64,000 bases of DNA from Granulicella sp. L56 (GTDB taxonomy: Bacteria > Acidobacteriota > Terriglobia > Terriglobales > Acidobacteriaceae), in the NCBI RefSeq assembly GCF_009765835.1, contig NZ_LMUS01000006.1:1322438-1386437 (forward strand), read 5' to 3'. The translations under genes and the position numbers were made by a program. Positions 9,684 to 19,353 of this stretch are shown here, piece by piece. Under the pieces are notes generated by a model, which searched no databases, had not been told where the DNA came from, and worked only from the letters and a program-made list of their open reading frames with translations. The stretch's first letter is position 1, and each line of letters starts with the position of its first letter.

Positions 9684-9863
9684 CTAGCTGAACTTCTGGT
9701 TGGTTTCACCGTTGGGATACCACTGGTCCAGTTGAGTTTCTCTGAAATCATCCGACACTTCGAGTGCCAGAGTAGTAGTACAGTTGTGGAACGAGTATGT
9801 TCCGTCCGAGTTTTCTACCGGCAGCCACTGGTCATCCGTTTCCCTGATCCTTCCATTTAAACG
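9684..9863 (-). pseudogene. Remnant of a ricin-type (CBM13) lectin domain
   Basis: Reading the minus strand from 9863 to a TAG at 9684-9686 gives about 59 residues with the ricin repeat pattern: LNGRIRETDDQW, then LPVENSDGTYSFHN, TLALEVSDD, LDQWYPNGETNQKFS. This matches the style of the intact lectin tail of the 16967-19057 protein (LNGQIQQKWTITNLGNDYY...TPNGNSTQQWKL). There is no start codon, signal or catalytic domain. It begins right behind the stop codon of the GH127 gene but in a different frame. It may be the frameshifted, shortened tail of that gene, or what is left of a separate GH28-lectin gene. The similarity was recognised by eye. Confidence 0.6.
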
Positions 9864-9867
9864 CCAC

Positions 9868-11937
9868 CTACGCCTTCACCGCCGGAAAGATCGTCACCCG
9901 CAATTCCGTCGATCCATAGGGAACCAGCGTCAGTTGCTCCATCGTCTGACTGACCTTGCTCGTGCTCAACTCCGGCAAGGGCGGCGTGAACTTCTGGGTC
10001 GAATTCTGCGGATTCGACTGCAACTCCCAGTCCTCGATCTTGCGGGCAAGAACGTTAAGCATGGTCGGTGGATTCTCCCACGGGTCTAGGTTCTCACTCG
10101 CCAGGTTCGGCTTCCGCGCGAAGTCGACACCCTTGGTCGGTTGCGCCGCATTCAATATCAGTCCGTAGTTCCAATCGCTGACCGGCGTTGCCTCCCAACT
10201 GGGATACTCCACCGTCGTGTACTTCTCCTCGACAATCGGCTTCCAGTTTGCTTTGATCGCCAAGGAGTAAACCAGAGGGCCATGCTCCAGCCCCACTCCG
10301 CCCTGCGGCCAATGCGTCACGGCCGTCCTCATCGGCAGCGTCAGCGTCAATACATCACCAGGCTTGAACGTACGCCGCAAAACCAGAAAGCCCTTCGTAG
10401 TTTGCTCGCCCATCGCAGCCACTCCATTCACCGTCAACCGCGGACTTTTGCACCACCCCGGAATTCGCAGCGATAGAGGAAATCTCACCGCCCGCCTCGC
10501 ATAAATCGTAAAGCGAATCTCCTCTTCAAATGGATAGTTCGTTGTCTGCTCAATTTCCACTAGCTCGTTCTCCGCGCCCACATTGGCCTTCACCTTCGAT
10601 GGCCCGTAGAGCACCGCTGCCAAGCCGCCATCCGCCGCCTGCATCCACATCCGGATCGCATAGTTGGGAAAGATGCGGTGCACATTCCCGCCGCAGCAGG
10701 CAATGCGCTTTCCAGGATTCGGCTGATAGGCCATCTTGAAACCTCCGCGCCCCTTCGGATGATGATCGGAGTTGAGCGTCGCCAGAAACTGATTCGGACA
10801 GGACATGTACTGTAGCGCCTTCCAATCCTTCTTGATCGCCCCCGGCGCGGCATTGAAGCTAGCCCGCTCAATGCGATCGGCCCACACCGAGTCGCCGGTG
10901 GCCATCAACTGGTAGCCCCACGACCATGTGTGGTCGGCGATGTCGCAGGTCTCGTGCAGGTCAAGCGAGGTGACTGTGCTATACCACTCCGAGGTCGATG
11001 GGATGCCGTCGATCAGCATGTGGTGATCGAAGATGCGCCGTTCGGCGGCCTCGGAGAACTTCAAATAATCCTCCTTGCCGGTATACAGATAGAGAATTGC
11101 CGGCAGCTTCATCGTCTCCGCATACGTCACCCCATGAGAGTTGATTGGCGTATCGGCATAAACGTGCATCGGGGACAAATCTCCTCGATCCTTATTGCCG
11201 GCGACCTTCATGTACTCCTGCCACGCATTCTCCGCGAGTGCGAGCAGACGCGCATCCCCCGTGCGTCCATAACACCAGAGGATCGATTCAACATTGGTAA
11301 TGTTTCGCTCTGGAGTACCATACGAGGCCTTATCGTTCAGGTAATGCTTCCGCATCGCATCGACGATGCCTTTGCCGGTCTCTCCCATCATGGGCGAAGG
11401 CGCCTCAGCGCAGGCCGTCAGGCTGCGAAAGAAGACGGCCTGCGGCCAGCGGTGATCGTCGCCCGTCGGATCCTTGAAAAGCTGAGGGCCAAGATATCCA
11501 TCCGTGTCCGCATGAGTCAGCGTGTAGCGGATCGTCGTCCACACCTGCTCCATCAGCGCCTCATCGTCCAGCACCATCGCCAGCCGCATTGCCCCATCGA
11601 TCCAGTAGCCCTTCTGCTCCCACGGGAACCACGATTGCCCGGGCTTTATCGATTCATCCTTCTCTTCGCCAGCCCAGTAGGCGCCGGTAAACGGCCATGA
11701 AATTTGCGGGAGCTTTGACCCCAGCTGAGCCGCCTGCTTCTCCAGCATTCCGCGCAGCCATCCCTCCGGCCGCACCGCGCCGGGAGCCAACTCGCGCAGT
11801 CGTGCGTGAGGGGTCAGCTGCTCCCCGTCCAGCATCGAACCAGTACCCATCAGCATTGCGGAACTGATGATCGCGAGCCGCAGAAACTCGCGGCGACTCA
11901 CTTCATTCGCTTCCACAGCAGCTTTGCTTTCCCCCAC
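9868..11937 (-). CDS. GH127-type beta-L-arabinofuranosidase (DUF1680)
   Basis: The 689-residue protein has a Tat-like N-terminus (SRREFLRLAIISSAMLMG) and an (alpha/alpha)6 barrel followed by beta-sandwich domains ending in LVPYGSTELRVTIFP. The residues known in GH127 to bind zinc and perform catalysis are present: E329 and C331 in HETCDI, and the adjacent pair C414-C415 in ACCGGNVHR, one of which is the expected cysteine nucleophile. The reaction expected is release of beta-L-arabinofuranose from arabinan or glycoprotein-like side chains. The related families GH142 and GH146 cannot be excluded. Start is GTG 11937 with AAAGGGAG just upstream. It lies 78 bases after a beta-propeller gene in the same direction, at the end of the arm headed by the 23139 receptor. 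Confidence 0.86.
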   Translation of the reverse strand: MGESKAAVEANEVSRREFLRLAIISSAMLMGTGSMLDGEQLTPHARLRELAPGAVRPEGWLRGMLEKQAAQLGSKLPQISWPFTGAYWAGEEKDESIKPGQSWFPWEQKGYWIDGAMRLAMVLDDEALMEQVWTTIRYTLTHADTDGYLGPQLFKDPTGDDHRWPQAVFFRSLTACAEAPSPMMGETGKGIVDAMRKHYLNDKASYGTPERNITNVESILWCYGRTGDARLLALAENAWQEYMKVAGNKDRGDLSPMHVYADTPINSHGVTYAETMKLPAILYLYTGKEDYLKFSEAAERRIFDHHMLIDGIPSTSEWYSTVTSLDLHETCDIADHTWSWGYQLMATGDSVWADRIERASFNAAPGAIKKDWKALQYMSCPNQFLATLNSDHHPKGRGGFKMAYQPNPGKRIACCGGNVHRIFPNYAIRMWMQAADGGLAAVLYGPSKVKANVGAENELVEIEQTTNYPFEEEIRFTIYARRAVRFPLSLRIPGWCKSPRLTVNGVAAMGEQTTKGFLVLRRTFKPGDVLTLTLPMRTAVTHWPQGGVGLEHGPLVYSLAIKANWKPIVEEKYTTVEYPSWEATPVSDWNYGLILNAAQPTKGVDFARKPNLASENLDPWENPPTMLNVLARKIEDWELQSNPQNSTQKFTPPLPELSTSKVSQTMEQLTLVPYGSTELRVTIFPAVKA

Positions 11938-12015
11938 AATCTCCCTTTCTGTCCAGACCTTGGTCGTACTTTGCCCGTAATTGGTTGCCCTTCACAGCGA
12001 CTGTAGGAATTGGGT

Positions 12016-13188
12016 TTAATGCAGAGAATCACCCGGGCGCTCAGGGTAGCCGGTGTCGTCGAGTATCTGGACGGCGGTGGCAGGGCCGTAGTGGGCCCAG
12101 TCCTGCATGACCCAGACAACCTTCTTATCGCGGGTTACTTCGACAAGTTGGGGACCGTGGTTGCTGCCGCCGCGGGAGCAGACGATGGTGTCGCCGTTGT
12201 CGAGGCGGGTAACGGACTGGGCGTTGCCGTACCAGTACTGCGGCGGGATGTCGTCCTTGGTGAGCTCCCAGACGGTCTCGCCCTTGGGGTTGACCTCGCG
12301 CTGGAGTACGGCCTGCTCGGAGGTAATGAGGGTATTGCCGTTCTTCAGGCGGATGGCGGCCCAGGGGTGGGGGATGTCGTAATGCCAGATTTCCTTGAAA
12401 TCCTTGCCGTATTCGACGACACGGCCCATCGAGAGGAAGGAGGCGAGGTAGGTCCCCTGCGCGGTGATGCGCATGCGGCGGAACTGGGGATGGATGGTCT
12501 TGGGGTCAGTGGAACTGGGGGAGGGCAGTTGGTGATCGACCTCGACTGCTTTGGTGTGGATGTTGACGATGAGTAGGCGCGGGCCGGGCAGGCCGTTGAG
12601 GACGAACATGACTTTATCGAAGCCGATGGGCTGGCAGGTGTGAATCTCGGTTCCGCGCGGGGCGTCGTAGCGCCAGACTATTTTTTTGTCGGGGGTGATC
12701 TCGGCGATGTAGTACATGCGGGTGAAGAGAACGTTGCCGTTGGAGAGGATCCAGGAGTCGTCATACTCGTTGCCGCCGCCGGTGGAGTAGCTCCAGACGG
12801 TCTTGCCGTGGTTGATGAGGTACATCTTGTTGTAGCCTTCGCCGAAGTAGAGCATGGGACGCTGCGAGGCGCCTTTGTCGGGCAGGCCGATGGGGGCGGG
12901 ATTTTTGGCGACGAGAGGGGCAACCGGCTCTTCTTCAGGGCCGAGGACTGGCACATTTGCTGCGCTGAAACGATGGAGTTGCTTGAGCAGAGGCTTGGTG
13001 TCCGAACCTGTGGTATGCACGACAGGCAGTGGCGAAGGATATGAATCCAGAATGGGCGCGGGAGGCGATGGGTGGGTGTTCGAACCACTCTGCGCCTGCG
13101 CGGGCAGAGCGAGAAGAGCAAGCAGGCCAAAGGAGGCGGCCGCGGTGAGGATTCGAACGGTCGATAGAGCAAATGTTTTTGGGAACAT
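12016..13188 (-). CDS. Secreted beta-propeller (PQQ-like/arylsulfotransferase-like) protein
   Basis: The 390-residue protein has a clear signal peptide (TAAASFGLLALLALPAQAQ) and repeated propeller blades of the form W-x-Y-x-...-NG-N-x-L, e.g. SWILSNGNVLFTRM, AAIRLKNGNTLITSEQ, SVTRLDNGDTIVCSR, each followed by a strand such as KKIVWRYD or KKVVWVMQD. This pattern occurs in PQQ-like and arylsulfotransferase-like propellers that bind sugars or act as scaffolds. No catalytic residues can be assigned. ATG 13188 is preceded by AGAGAGG. It lies between GH28 and GH127 genes on the same strand, so a role in binding or sensing cell-wall fragments is possible but inferred only from context. Confidence 0.6.
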   Translation of the reverse strand: MFPKTFALSTVRILTAAASFGLLALLALPAQAQSGSNTHPSPPAPILDSYPSPLPVVHTTGSDTKPLLKQLHRFSAANVPVLGPEEEPVAPLVAKNPAPIGLPDKGASQRPMLYFGEGYNKMYLINHGKTVWSYSTGGGNEYDDSWILSNGNVLFTRMYYIAEITPDKKIVWRYDAPRGTEIHTCQPIGFDKVMFVLNGLPGPRLLIVNIHTKAVEVDHQLPSPSSTDPKTIHPQFRRMRITAQGTYLASFLSMGRVVEYGKDFKEIWHYDIPHPWAAIRLKNGNTLITSEQAVLQREVNPKGETVWELTKDDIPPQYWYGNAQSVTRLDNGDTIVCSRGGSNHGPQLVEVTRDKKVVWVMQDWAHYGPATAVQILDDTGYPERPGDSLH

Positions 13189-13311
13189 GAGGTTTTCCTC
13201 TCTAAATGCGGCGATATCGAATTCAGTTGATAGACGGTGTTGGTGCGCTTCAGCAGGCGCTCGGCATCGAGAAGCGCTACGAAGCTTTGCATGATGTAAG
13301 TAGCAAACCCG

Positions 13312-14928
13312 CTATCGACTAATCATGTTGTACTCAGCGTGCATTCCATCCGTATCGCCTTCGGCTACGGCAGCACTGCCGCGAAGATCGCATCCCGAAA
13401 CAAGAATGTCTTTGGATGATTTTAATTTCAGAAGAGCGCGCGCACCTTTAGGGGCCTTGGTCTGGGACAACCACCCGCCATGGACGTCCTCCATCTGCAC
13501 CATGGGTTCTCCCTCGATCGTAGACGTGGACTGTAAGCCATCGCAACGCAGATCTTGCACGTCATCAAACAGCAAAGTGGGGCGCCACTCTTCCACCGGC
13601 GCTGAGAACGAGACATTACGCACGGAAAGACCACGGACGTGCCGAACATACAAACCGCTTGCGGGCAGCCACCCAAACATACGCGCCTGAGGGTAATCGG
13701 CTGGGACCTCAGGGACCGGATGGGCAACCCACTCGAGCTTGCCCGGCATGATGGTTGCAATCCGGATATCCGAAAGGCGAACATCCTCTACATTCAAGCC
13801 CGGTAACCCGGTAATGGAACTGGTCAGGATTGCATCTGTGGCATGCAAGCCTTCAATGACAACACCACGCAGGCCGTTCTGTGGTGCAACGTTGTCCGTA
13901 TGTCGCGTGCCTCGGCGAATACAAATGGGCGACCGCACACGCCGCATCTGGATCCCACTGATGACGACTCCGTCTACCCAGCCGCCATCAACGGCGCTCA
14001 GTTGGATGCCTGCGATCATGCGTGACGGCAAGGGCACATCGTCGTTGTAGATGACTGAGTTCGAGAAGGTAATGTTTTCAAAGCCACCGAACGTAGGCGT
14101 ACCGAATTTGAAACCGTTACAGCAGCCGCTAAGAATACAGTTGGTGACAACGATATTCTTGGTCAAGCGAGCGGGTGCGCCGTTGAGCGGCTCGCTCTTA
14201 ATGCAGATAGCATCGTCTCCGGTTTCTATAATGCAATCCGAGATCACCAGATCCTGGCAGCCGGTGGGATCTATACCGTCCGAATTGGGACTATAAACCG
14301 GATTATTAATAACAATCCCGCGGATCTGGACACGGTCGCAATTAAACGGCCTGAGAGTCCATCCCGGAGAGTTGCAGAGGAAGACGTCTGTAATACGAAC
14401 ATCGGTGCAGCTTTCGAATTCAACCATAGGCGAGGGACACTTCTTGCGAGTCCAATCGAGGTGGATGGCGTCGCTCCACACTTGGCTTTCCGGTACCGGT
14501 GGGCGGTCACGGTGTACCCAGAATGCCGAGCCCTGTCCGTCAATCTTGCCCGGCCCCGCCAGTCCCACGTTCTCTGCACCGTTAGCGTAAATAAGATGCT
14601 TTGGCTGGTAGTCATTGATGTCGCCGCTGCCGAGCAGCACAGCGCCTGCCTCGAGATAAAGCGTGACGTTGGATTTGAGGACGACGGTGCCGCAGAGATA
14701 AGTGCCTGGGCCCAGATACACAATACCTCCGCCGCCCGCCGTGCACGCGTCGATCGCACGCTGAACCGAGGGAGAATCCTTTGCACGACCGTCTCCAACC
14801 GCACCGAACGAACGGGGATCGAAAATGGCCGGACGTGTGCCATCACTTTTTAAAGGGGCCCCGTGTGCAACTCCCACCGTAGATGCCGCAAAACCGGCAA
14901 TAGCCGAAAGCATTTCTCTGCGATTCAT
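13312..14928 (-). CDS. GH28-family glycosidase
   Basis: The 538-residue product has a Tat-like signal (MNRREMLSAIAGFAASTVGVAHG). The beta-helix has the same layout as its two relatives in this window: FGAVGDGRAKDSPSVQRAID, SNVTLYLEAGAVLLGS, then N215-S216-D217 (PNSDGID) and D238-D239 (ETGDDAICIKS), then CCNGFKFGT. NTD is replaced by NSD, a conservative variation found in this branch. The open frame continues 16 codons upstream to 14976, but ATG 14928 begins exactly at the signal peptide, with AGGAG 13 bases before it (a long spacing). It follows the GH28 at 15109-16794 and precedes the propeller gene. The product likely cleaves galacturonate-rich backbones; whether exo- or endo-acting is not visible. 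Confidence 0.87.
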   Translation of the reverse strand: MNRREMLSAIAGFAASTVGVAHGAPLKSDGTRPAIFDPRSFGAVGDGRAKDSPSVQRAIDACTAGGGGIVYLGPGTYLCGTVVLKSNVTLYLEAGAVLLGSGDINDYQPKHLIYANGAENVGLAGPGKIDGQGSAFWVHRDRPPVPESQVWSDAIHLDWTRKKCPSPMVEFESCTDVRITDVFLCNSPGWTLRPFNCDRVQIRGIVINNPVYSPNSDGIDPTGCQDLVISDCIIETGDDAICIKSEPLNGAPARLTKNIVVTNCILSGCCNGFKFGTPTFGGFENITFSNSVIYNDDVPLPSRMIAGIQLSAVDGGWVDGVVISGIQMRRVRSPICIRRGTRHTDNVAPQNGLRGVVIEGLHATDAILTSSITGLPGLNVEDVRLSDIRIATIMPGKLEWVAHPVPEVPADYPQARMFGWLPASGLYVRHVRGLSVRNVSFSAPVEEWRPTLLFDDVQDLRCDGLQSTSTIEGEPMVQMEDVHGGWLSQTKAPKGARALLKLKSSKDILVSGCDLRGSAAVAEGDTDGMHAEYNMISR

Positions 14929-15108
14929 AAAGTTCTTAGGTCTCCTGGGCTTTTGACCCGGTGCTGCGCGGGACAAATGGTGAACTGCAAACTCTCACGA
15001 CACAAGATGGAATTTGCGTTGCGCGTGCGTCAGTCTCCCAAATACTATGGAATTCGAGATTGAGACTGAACTTTGAGCGACGAAATTAAATTGCGCGGTT
15101 GCATCAGT

Positions 15109-16794
15109 TCAGCCTTCTCCCTTAGCAATGTTGAACTCTCCCCGAACGACACCTGCATTCACTTCGCCGGATATGTCAGCCAATTTTGCAGCGCCACGAA
15201 TGTCACAACCTGAGATCAGGAGATTGGCTGACTGGTTCCCTTCAACTCTCGCCAAGGCGGTTGAATTCATAGGAGTGGCCGCACCAGAGATCCATACGTC
15301 GCGTGTGTTGGTCAGTAGAAGGGGCGGCACACCGCCAATCGCTGAGGTCGACCTAAATCTATCAAGATTCAGTTGACGGACGTCATCGAAGACCATGGTG
15401 TTGCGCCATTCGTGAGCGGGTGCGGTGAAGGTGACGTCTCTCAAACTCAAGCCGCGCACGTGCCGGCAGTATAGGCCGGACGCAGGCAGCCACCCGAACA
15501 TGCGCGATTCAGGATATCCGGCGGGAACTTCGGGCACCGAGGGTTTGAGCCACTCCTTCTCTCCAGGCATAACGGTATCAACATGGAAATTAGCGAGCCT
15601 CACGTCCTCGACATCCATCCCGGGAATCCCCGTGATGGAACTTGTCAAAATAGCACCGGTGGCATGGACTCCATCGATCAGCACGCCTCGGAGACCTGCT
15701 TTGTCAGTGGCAAAACGATTGGCTCTATTTCCTCTTCGGATGAAGAGAGGCGCACGAGCGTCCTGAATCTGAATGCCGGAGATCACAAGACCATCGATCC
15801 ATCCACCATCGACCATCTCAATGGCGATCCCGGCGATCATACGAGACGCAAGATCGGGATCGCTGCTGACGATGGTTGAGTTGGAAAAGGTGATGTTCTC
15901 AAAGCCACCCTGCGAAGCTGTTCCAATCTTGAAGGCGTTTGTACTGCTGGTCAGGATGCAATTGGTTACGGTGATATCTCGTGAAAGCCGCGGAGCTTCG
16001 CCGTAGGGATTCTCGCTCTTCAAACAAATTGCATCGTCGCCTGTGTCGATGAGACAGTCCGAGATGGTCACCTGCTGGCAGCCAGTCAAGTCGATGCCGT
16101 CGGTGTTGGGGCCTATCGCCGGATTCTTGATAATAATTCCGTGAATGAACACTCGGGTGCAATTGATCGGACGGAGCGTCCAGCCAGATGCACCCACAAT
16201 TTCGATCGACTCGAGGCGCAGGTTGGTGCAGTTAATCAATTCGATCATCGGGGAGATTCTGGCGTGGGGCTTCCAGTCAAAGTGCCGCCTGTCGGTCCAC
16301 TTCTGCGAATCCGGCACGGGTTTCCGATTCGATGGCACCCAAAAGCTTCGCCCCTGCCCATCGATCTTTCCAGGCCCAACCACGCTCACGTTCTCGATAT
16401 CGCGTGCATAAATCAGGTGCCCCTGTCCTGCGTCAGAGTTCGGATCAGGCCCAGGCTTCGGTGTATATTGCTTCACATTCGTGCTGCCTAGAATGACTGC
16501 TCCCGCCTCTAAGTAGAGAGTGACGTTACTTTTCAGCTCTACCGTACCGCACAGGTACTTGCCAGGCGAACAGTAAACGACACCGCCTCCCGCTTTGCTA
16601 CAGGTATCAATGGCCGCATTGATCGCAGGCGAATCCAAGGTCTTCCCGTCACCGATTGCTCCAAATTGACGCGGACTAAAAACGCTGTTGGCCAGATTGC
16701 TTTGTGGGCTGTTCCTCTGGTCGGCTGCATAAACGTGTCCGATCGGAAACGTGGTTGAAGCGGCGATCAGGGTGAGCGCTTCTCTACGATTCAT
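15109..16794 (-). CDS. GH28-family glycosidase
   Basis: The 561-residue protein has signal MNRREALTLIAASTTFPIGHVYA, followed by the GH28 beta-helix. Active-site motifs are N230-T231-D232 (PNTDGID) and D253-D254 (DTGDDAICLKS). In place of CCNGFKFGT it has STNAFKIGT, so this paralogue differs at the third active-site loop and may have another substrate preference. ATG 16794 has AAAGGA 5 bases upstream. It is a tandem relative of the gene at 13312-14928 (180 bases apart); the two plus 3358-5031 clearly share ancestry along their full length. Genes are all in one orientation behind the TonB receptor, consistent with an extracellular or periplasmic pectin-cleaving set. Confidence 0.87.
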   Translation of the reverse strand: MNRREALTLIAASTTFPIGHVYAADQRNSPQSNLANSVFSPRQFGAIGDGKTLDSPAINAAIDTCSKAGGGVVYCSPGKYLCGTVELKSNVTLYLEAGAVILGSTNVKQYTPKPGPDPNSDAGQGHLIYARDIENVSVVGPGKIDGQGRSFWVPSNRKPVPDSQKWTDRRHFDWKPHARISPMIELINCTNLRLESIEIVGASGWTLRPINCTRVFIHGIIIKNPAIGPNTDGIDLTGCQQVTISDCLIDTGDDAICLKSENPYGEAPRLSRDITVTNCILTSSTNAFKIGTASQGGFENITFSNSTIVSSDPDLASRMIAGIAIEMVDGGWIDGLVISGIQIQDARAPLFIRRGNRANRFATDKAGLRGVLIDGVHATGAILTSSITGIPGMDVEDVRLANFHVDTVMPGEKEWLKPSVPEVPAGYPESRMFGWLPASGLYCRHVRGLSLRDVTFTAPAHEWRNTMVFDDVRQLNLDRFRSTSAIGGVPPLLLTNTRDVWISGAATPMNSTALARVEGNQSANLLISGCDIRGAAKLADISGEVNAGVVRGEFNIAKGEG

Positions 16795-16966
16795 TCAATT
16801 CCTTTCATAGCTATAACTACGGTTGTCAATTCCAGTACAACTTCACAATTCAATCCAACGAGCTTCCACTCCGCGACAATCTCGCTGCTACAAGACCTAA
16901 GTGAAGATGGGTGCCTCCGGCGGAGCTACGAAAAGGCCACGTCTTTCTGGATTAATCAGACGAAGA

Positions 16967-19057
16967 CTACTGCATCGTCAGCTTCCATTGCTGCGTGCTA
17001 TTGCCGTTGGGAGTGAACTGCACCACCTGGGTATTGGTGCTCTCGGTGTTAGGAGGCACGTTATCGTCATCCAAAGCCTCACCGCTTTGGGTGCTGATCA
17101 CCTTGTAGTAGTCATTGCCGAGGTTGGTGATCGTCCACTTCTGCTGAATCTGCCCATTCAGCGTCGATTGCAGCAGTCCGAATGGCGACAGGTTTGAGCT
17201 GGAGTTATCCAGCGCGCACCCGCTCTTTTGGCTCACGATCGTGTAGATGTTGGTGCCAACCGAGGTCAATTGCCACTTCTGTGAGGACGTCTCCGGAAGG
17301 TTGATCGGCCATTGGATCACCGGGTTGTCGCAGGTCGTTACGTTGCCATTGTCCATGGCCAGATCGTTATGCTGACTGGCGAAACTGTAAATCCCGCCGG
17401 AAACGAGACCAAAGTTCAGACCGCTCACGTTGGTCCCGACGTCGATCTTCGATGAGTAATTGCTGCTCGTTATGGTCGTCCCATCGATCGACACATCCTG
17501 CAAGGTGACGTTGGAAACGGTGCCAGCCGAATTCGTACCCTGAATTTTGCTTGCAAATCCGCGGCTGTCATCCACTGTGACCCGGGACAAACTAACGTTG
17601 TCTACGGGCCCATCTCCGCCGCCCAGTGTCCAGATCACAATAGGAGCCACGAGGAATTCTCCCGATGAGGACGATCCTTCGAGGTTTTCCATGTGGATGT
17701 CGTTGAAGTGGATGCCGCTATAACCGGCCGTCCCCTCGTCATGGGATACGCTCACCGCCCGTTGCCCTGCGACAACCTGGATGTTGCTGAATACGATGTT
17801 GCTCGCGGTGCCCTTTGCCTGAACGCCCACCTTGGTACCGTCACCCTCCCAGCTATAGCCCACGTCGTTGCTGTAGGTGACGTTGCTGACTGGGTTGGTA
17901 TCGCCAGCCTTCGCGTCGAAGGTGTCGTCGCCCGTTACACCCAGGCAGTTGTCGATGGTGGCATTGTTGGTGGAAACGATGTCGTAGCCATCGCTGTGGA
18001 CCCATTTGAAATCGTCCAGCATCTTCACGTTCTGGATCGTCACATTCTGCTCATCGCCAATATCGAAGGTCCAGGTGGTCGCATCCTTGACGGTGATGCC
18101 GATAATCTTGAGTCCATTGGGTCGATTTCCATTGCTGTCTGCGCCGCTCTGAATAATTCCTTTGCGATAATTGCCAAAACCATTGATGGAGCCCCCCGTA
18201 CTCGACGGCGTCACCAATACGGTGGAATTGGCATCGATCACGCCTCTGCCCGTGAAGGCGACATTGTTGACTGCGCCGGTAATGACGAAGTTCTGCGGCC
18301 CCTGTTCCGGCTGACCGTTCTGCAGCGTGCCGCTGGTATTCCAGGTGTAATCGTTGCGGTTGGACGAGCCGTGGATGAACGCACCCGCCGCCAGATACAT
18401 CGTGACATTGCTCTTCATCTGAATGTTGTTGGAGATCTCGTAGACACCCGCCGGGAAGTAAATGGTGCCTCCGCCGCTGGAACTCACGGTATCGATCGCA
18501 TTTTGAATGGTGGTATTCAGCAGCGTGTCGCCAGTCTTATCCGCGTTGTAGGGTGGGGCGGTGATGTCGTACACATTGCCGCCGATAGTCGGAATATTAG
18601 TCTCCTGCGGATCGCCCGCAATCACCATCGGCTCCAGCGCTCCGGAGGCAGTGCTGACATTGATAATCAAGTAGGTAGACTGGCCTTGAGTGACCGAAAG
18701 CGTTAGATGCGAGCCGCTTACGCTTCCTGTGATTCCAAAATCATGCGGGCTGATGTTATAGCTCGTGATCGCCGCGCCGTTTCTGGTCGACAGGACAAAC
18801 GTAGTCGTGCCTTCAAAGGCGAGATGACCGAAGCTGTAGCGGCCGCCGTAATAGGCCGTGACCGGGATCGTTGTACTGTCGGCCTTCAAGGTGTAGGTGC
18901 CGCTCGCACCGTCATAGGGCGCCGCCGGATACGCCAGCATATAGGTAGCTGCAGCATGGGCCTGAAGCTGTATCGTGGCGATGACCAACAAGACGGTCGC
19001 GGCCTTGGTCAATCCGCTTAGAAATTTTGTTCCAACCGTATAGTGAAATAGACGCAT
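16967..19057 (-). CDS. Beta-helix glycosidase (GH28/GH49-like) with C-terminal ricin-type CBM13
   Basis: The product has 696 residues. A signal peptide ends near AHAAA (about residue 37). A beta-sandwich N-terminal domain (about 38-160) is followed by a right-handed beta-helix (about 165-550) with SNVTMYLAAGAFIHGS, an active-site-like S355-D356-G357 (HSDGYDI) and D377-D378 (GDDTFDAK). The sandwich-plus-helix layout is also typical of GH49 dextranases, so GH28 versus GH49 is open. Residues from about 556 form a ricin beta-trefoil with three QxW repeats (QKW 593, QKW 639, QQW 689), a carbohydrate-binding module. ATG 19057 is preceded by AGGAGG. It is the first gene behind the receptor at 19354-23139 on the minus strand and lies 172 bases before GH28. 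Confidence 0.82.
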   Translation of the reverse strand: MRLFHYTVGTKFLSGLTKAATVLLVIATIQLQAHAAATYMLAYPAAPYDGASGTYTLKADSTTIPVTAYYGGRYSFGHLAFEGTTTFVLSTRNGAAITSYNISPHDFGITGSVSGSHLTLSVTQGQSTYLIINVSTASGALEPMVIAGDPQETNIPTIGGNVYDITAPPYNADKTGDTLLNTTIQNAIDTVSSSGGGTIYFPAGVYEISNNIQMKSNVTMYLAAGAFIHGSSNRNDYTWNTSGTLQNGQPEQGPQNFVITGAVNNVAFTGRGVIDANSTVLVTPSSTGGSINGFGNYRKGIIQSGADSNGNRPNGLKIIGITVKDATTWTFDIGDEQNVTIQNVKMLDDFKWVHSDGYDIVSTNNATIDNCLGVTGDDTFDAKAGDTNPVSNVTYSNDVGYSWEGDGTKVGVQAKGTASNIVFSNIQVVAGQRAVSVSHDEGTAGYSGIHFNDIHMENLEGSSSSGEFLVAPIVIWTLGGGDGPVDNVSLSRVTVDDSRGFASKIQGTNSAGTVSNVTLQDVSIDGTTITSSNYSSKIDVGTNVSGLNFGLVSGGIYSFASQHNDLAMDNGNVTTCDNPVIQWPINLPETSSQKWQLTSVGTNIYTIVSQKSGCALDNSSSNLSPFGLLQSTLNGQIQQKWTITNLGNDYYKVISTQSGEALDDDNVPPNTESTNTQVVQFTPNGNSTQQWKLTMQ

Positions 19058-19280
19058 TGCACCTCCTTAGATTGGCTACCTGAATCGATCTGTTGCCTCT
19101 TTGCTTGCGAGGGGGAAAAGCGGGCTTGCTTGCTCAACGCTCTCGATGCGGTGGCCAGTGGCTCCCGCAATCGCCGTTCACCGTAGAAAGCCGAGGTACC
19201 CGGAATACCGCGCCTAAACGTTCCAAGTGAGATAAGCCTCCTTCGGTAGATCGGTAAATACTTGTGCGTCGAAAATAACG

Positions 19281-19330
19281 ATCGCAGCGCAGTCCAGCTA
19301 TACGAAAGTAACGATGTTCTGCGCTGCGAT
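19281..19330 (-). terminator. 12-bp perfect hairpin after the TonB receptor gene
   Basis: ATCGCAGCGCAG at 19281-19292 and CTGCGCTGCGAT at 19319-19330 form a perfect 12-bp stem with a 26-base loop, 23 bases past the receptor stop codon. On the minus strand it is followed by CGTTATTTTCG, a weak T-run. A partial terminator separating a strongly expressed receptor from the enzyme genes is likely; an mRNA-stabilising end is the alternative. Confidence 0.5.
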
Positions 19331-19353
19331 TGAGACGTGTCATTGGGCTTGGC

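Noticed and set aside
17693-18706. Long open frame of about 337 codons on the plus strand
   Set aside because: It lies exactly antisense to the GH28/GH49-lectin gene, whose product has a clear domain pattern and ribosome site. The antisense text is not protein-like (no signal, no conserved motif) and follows from high GC codon structure.
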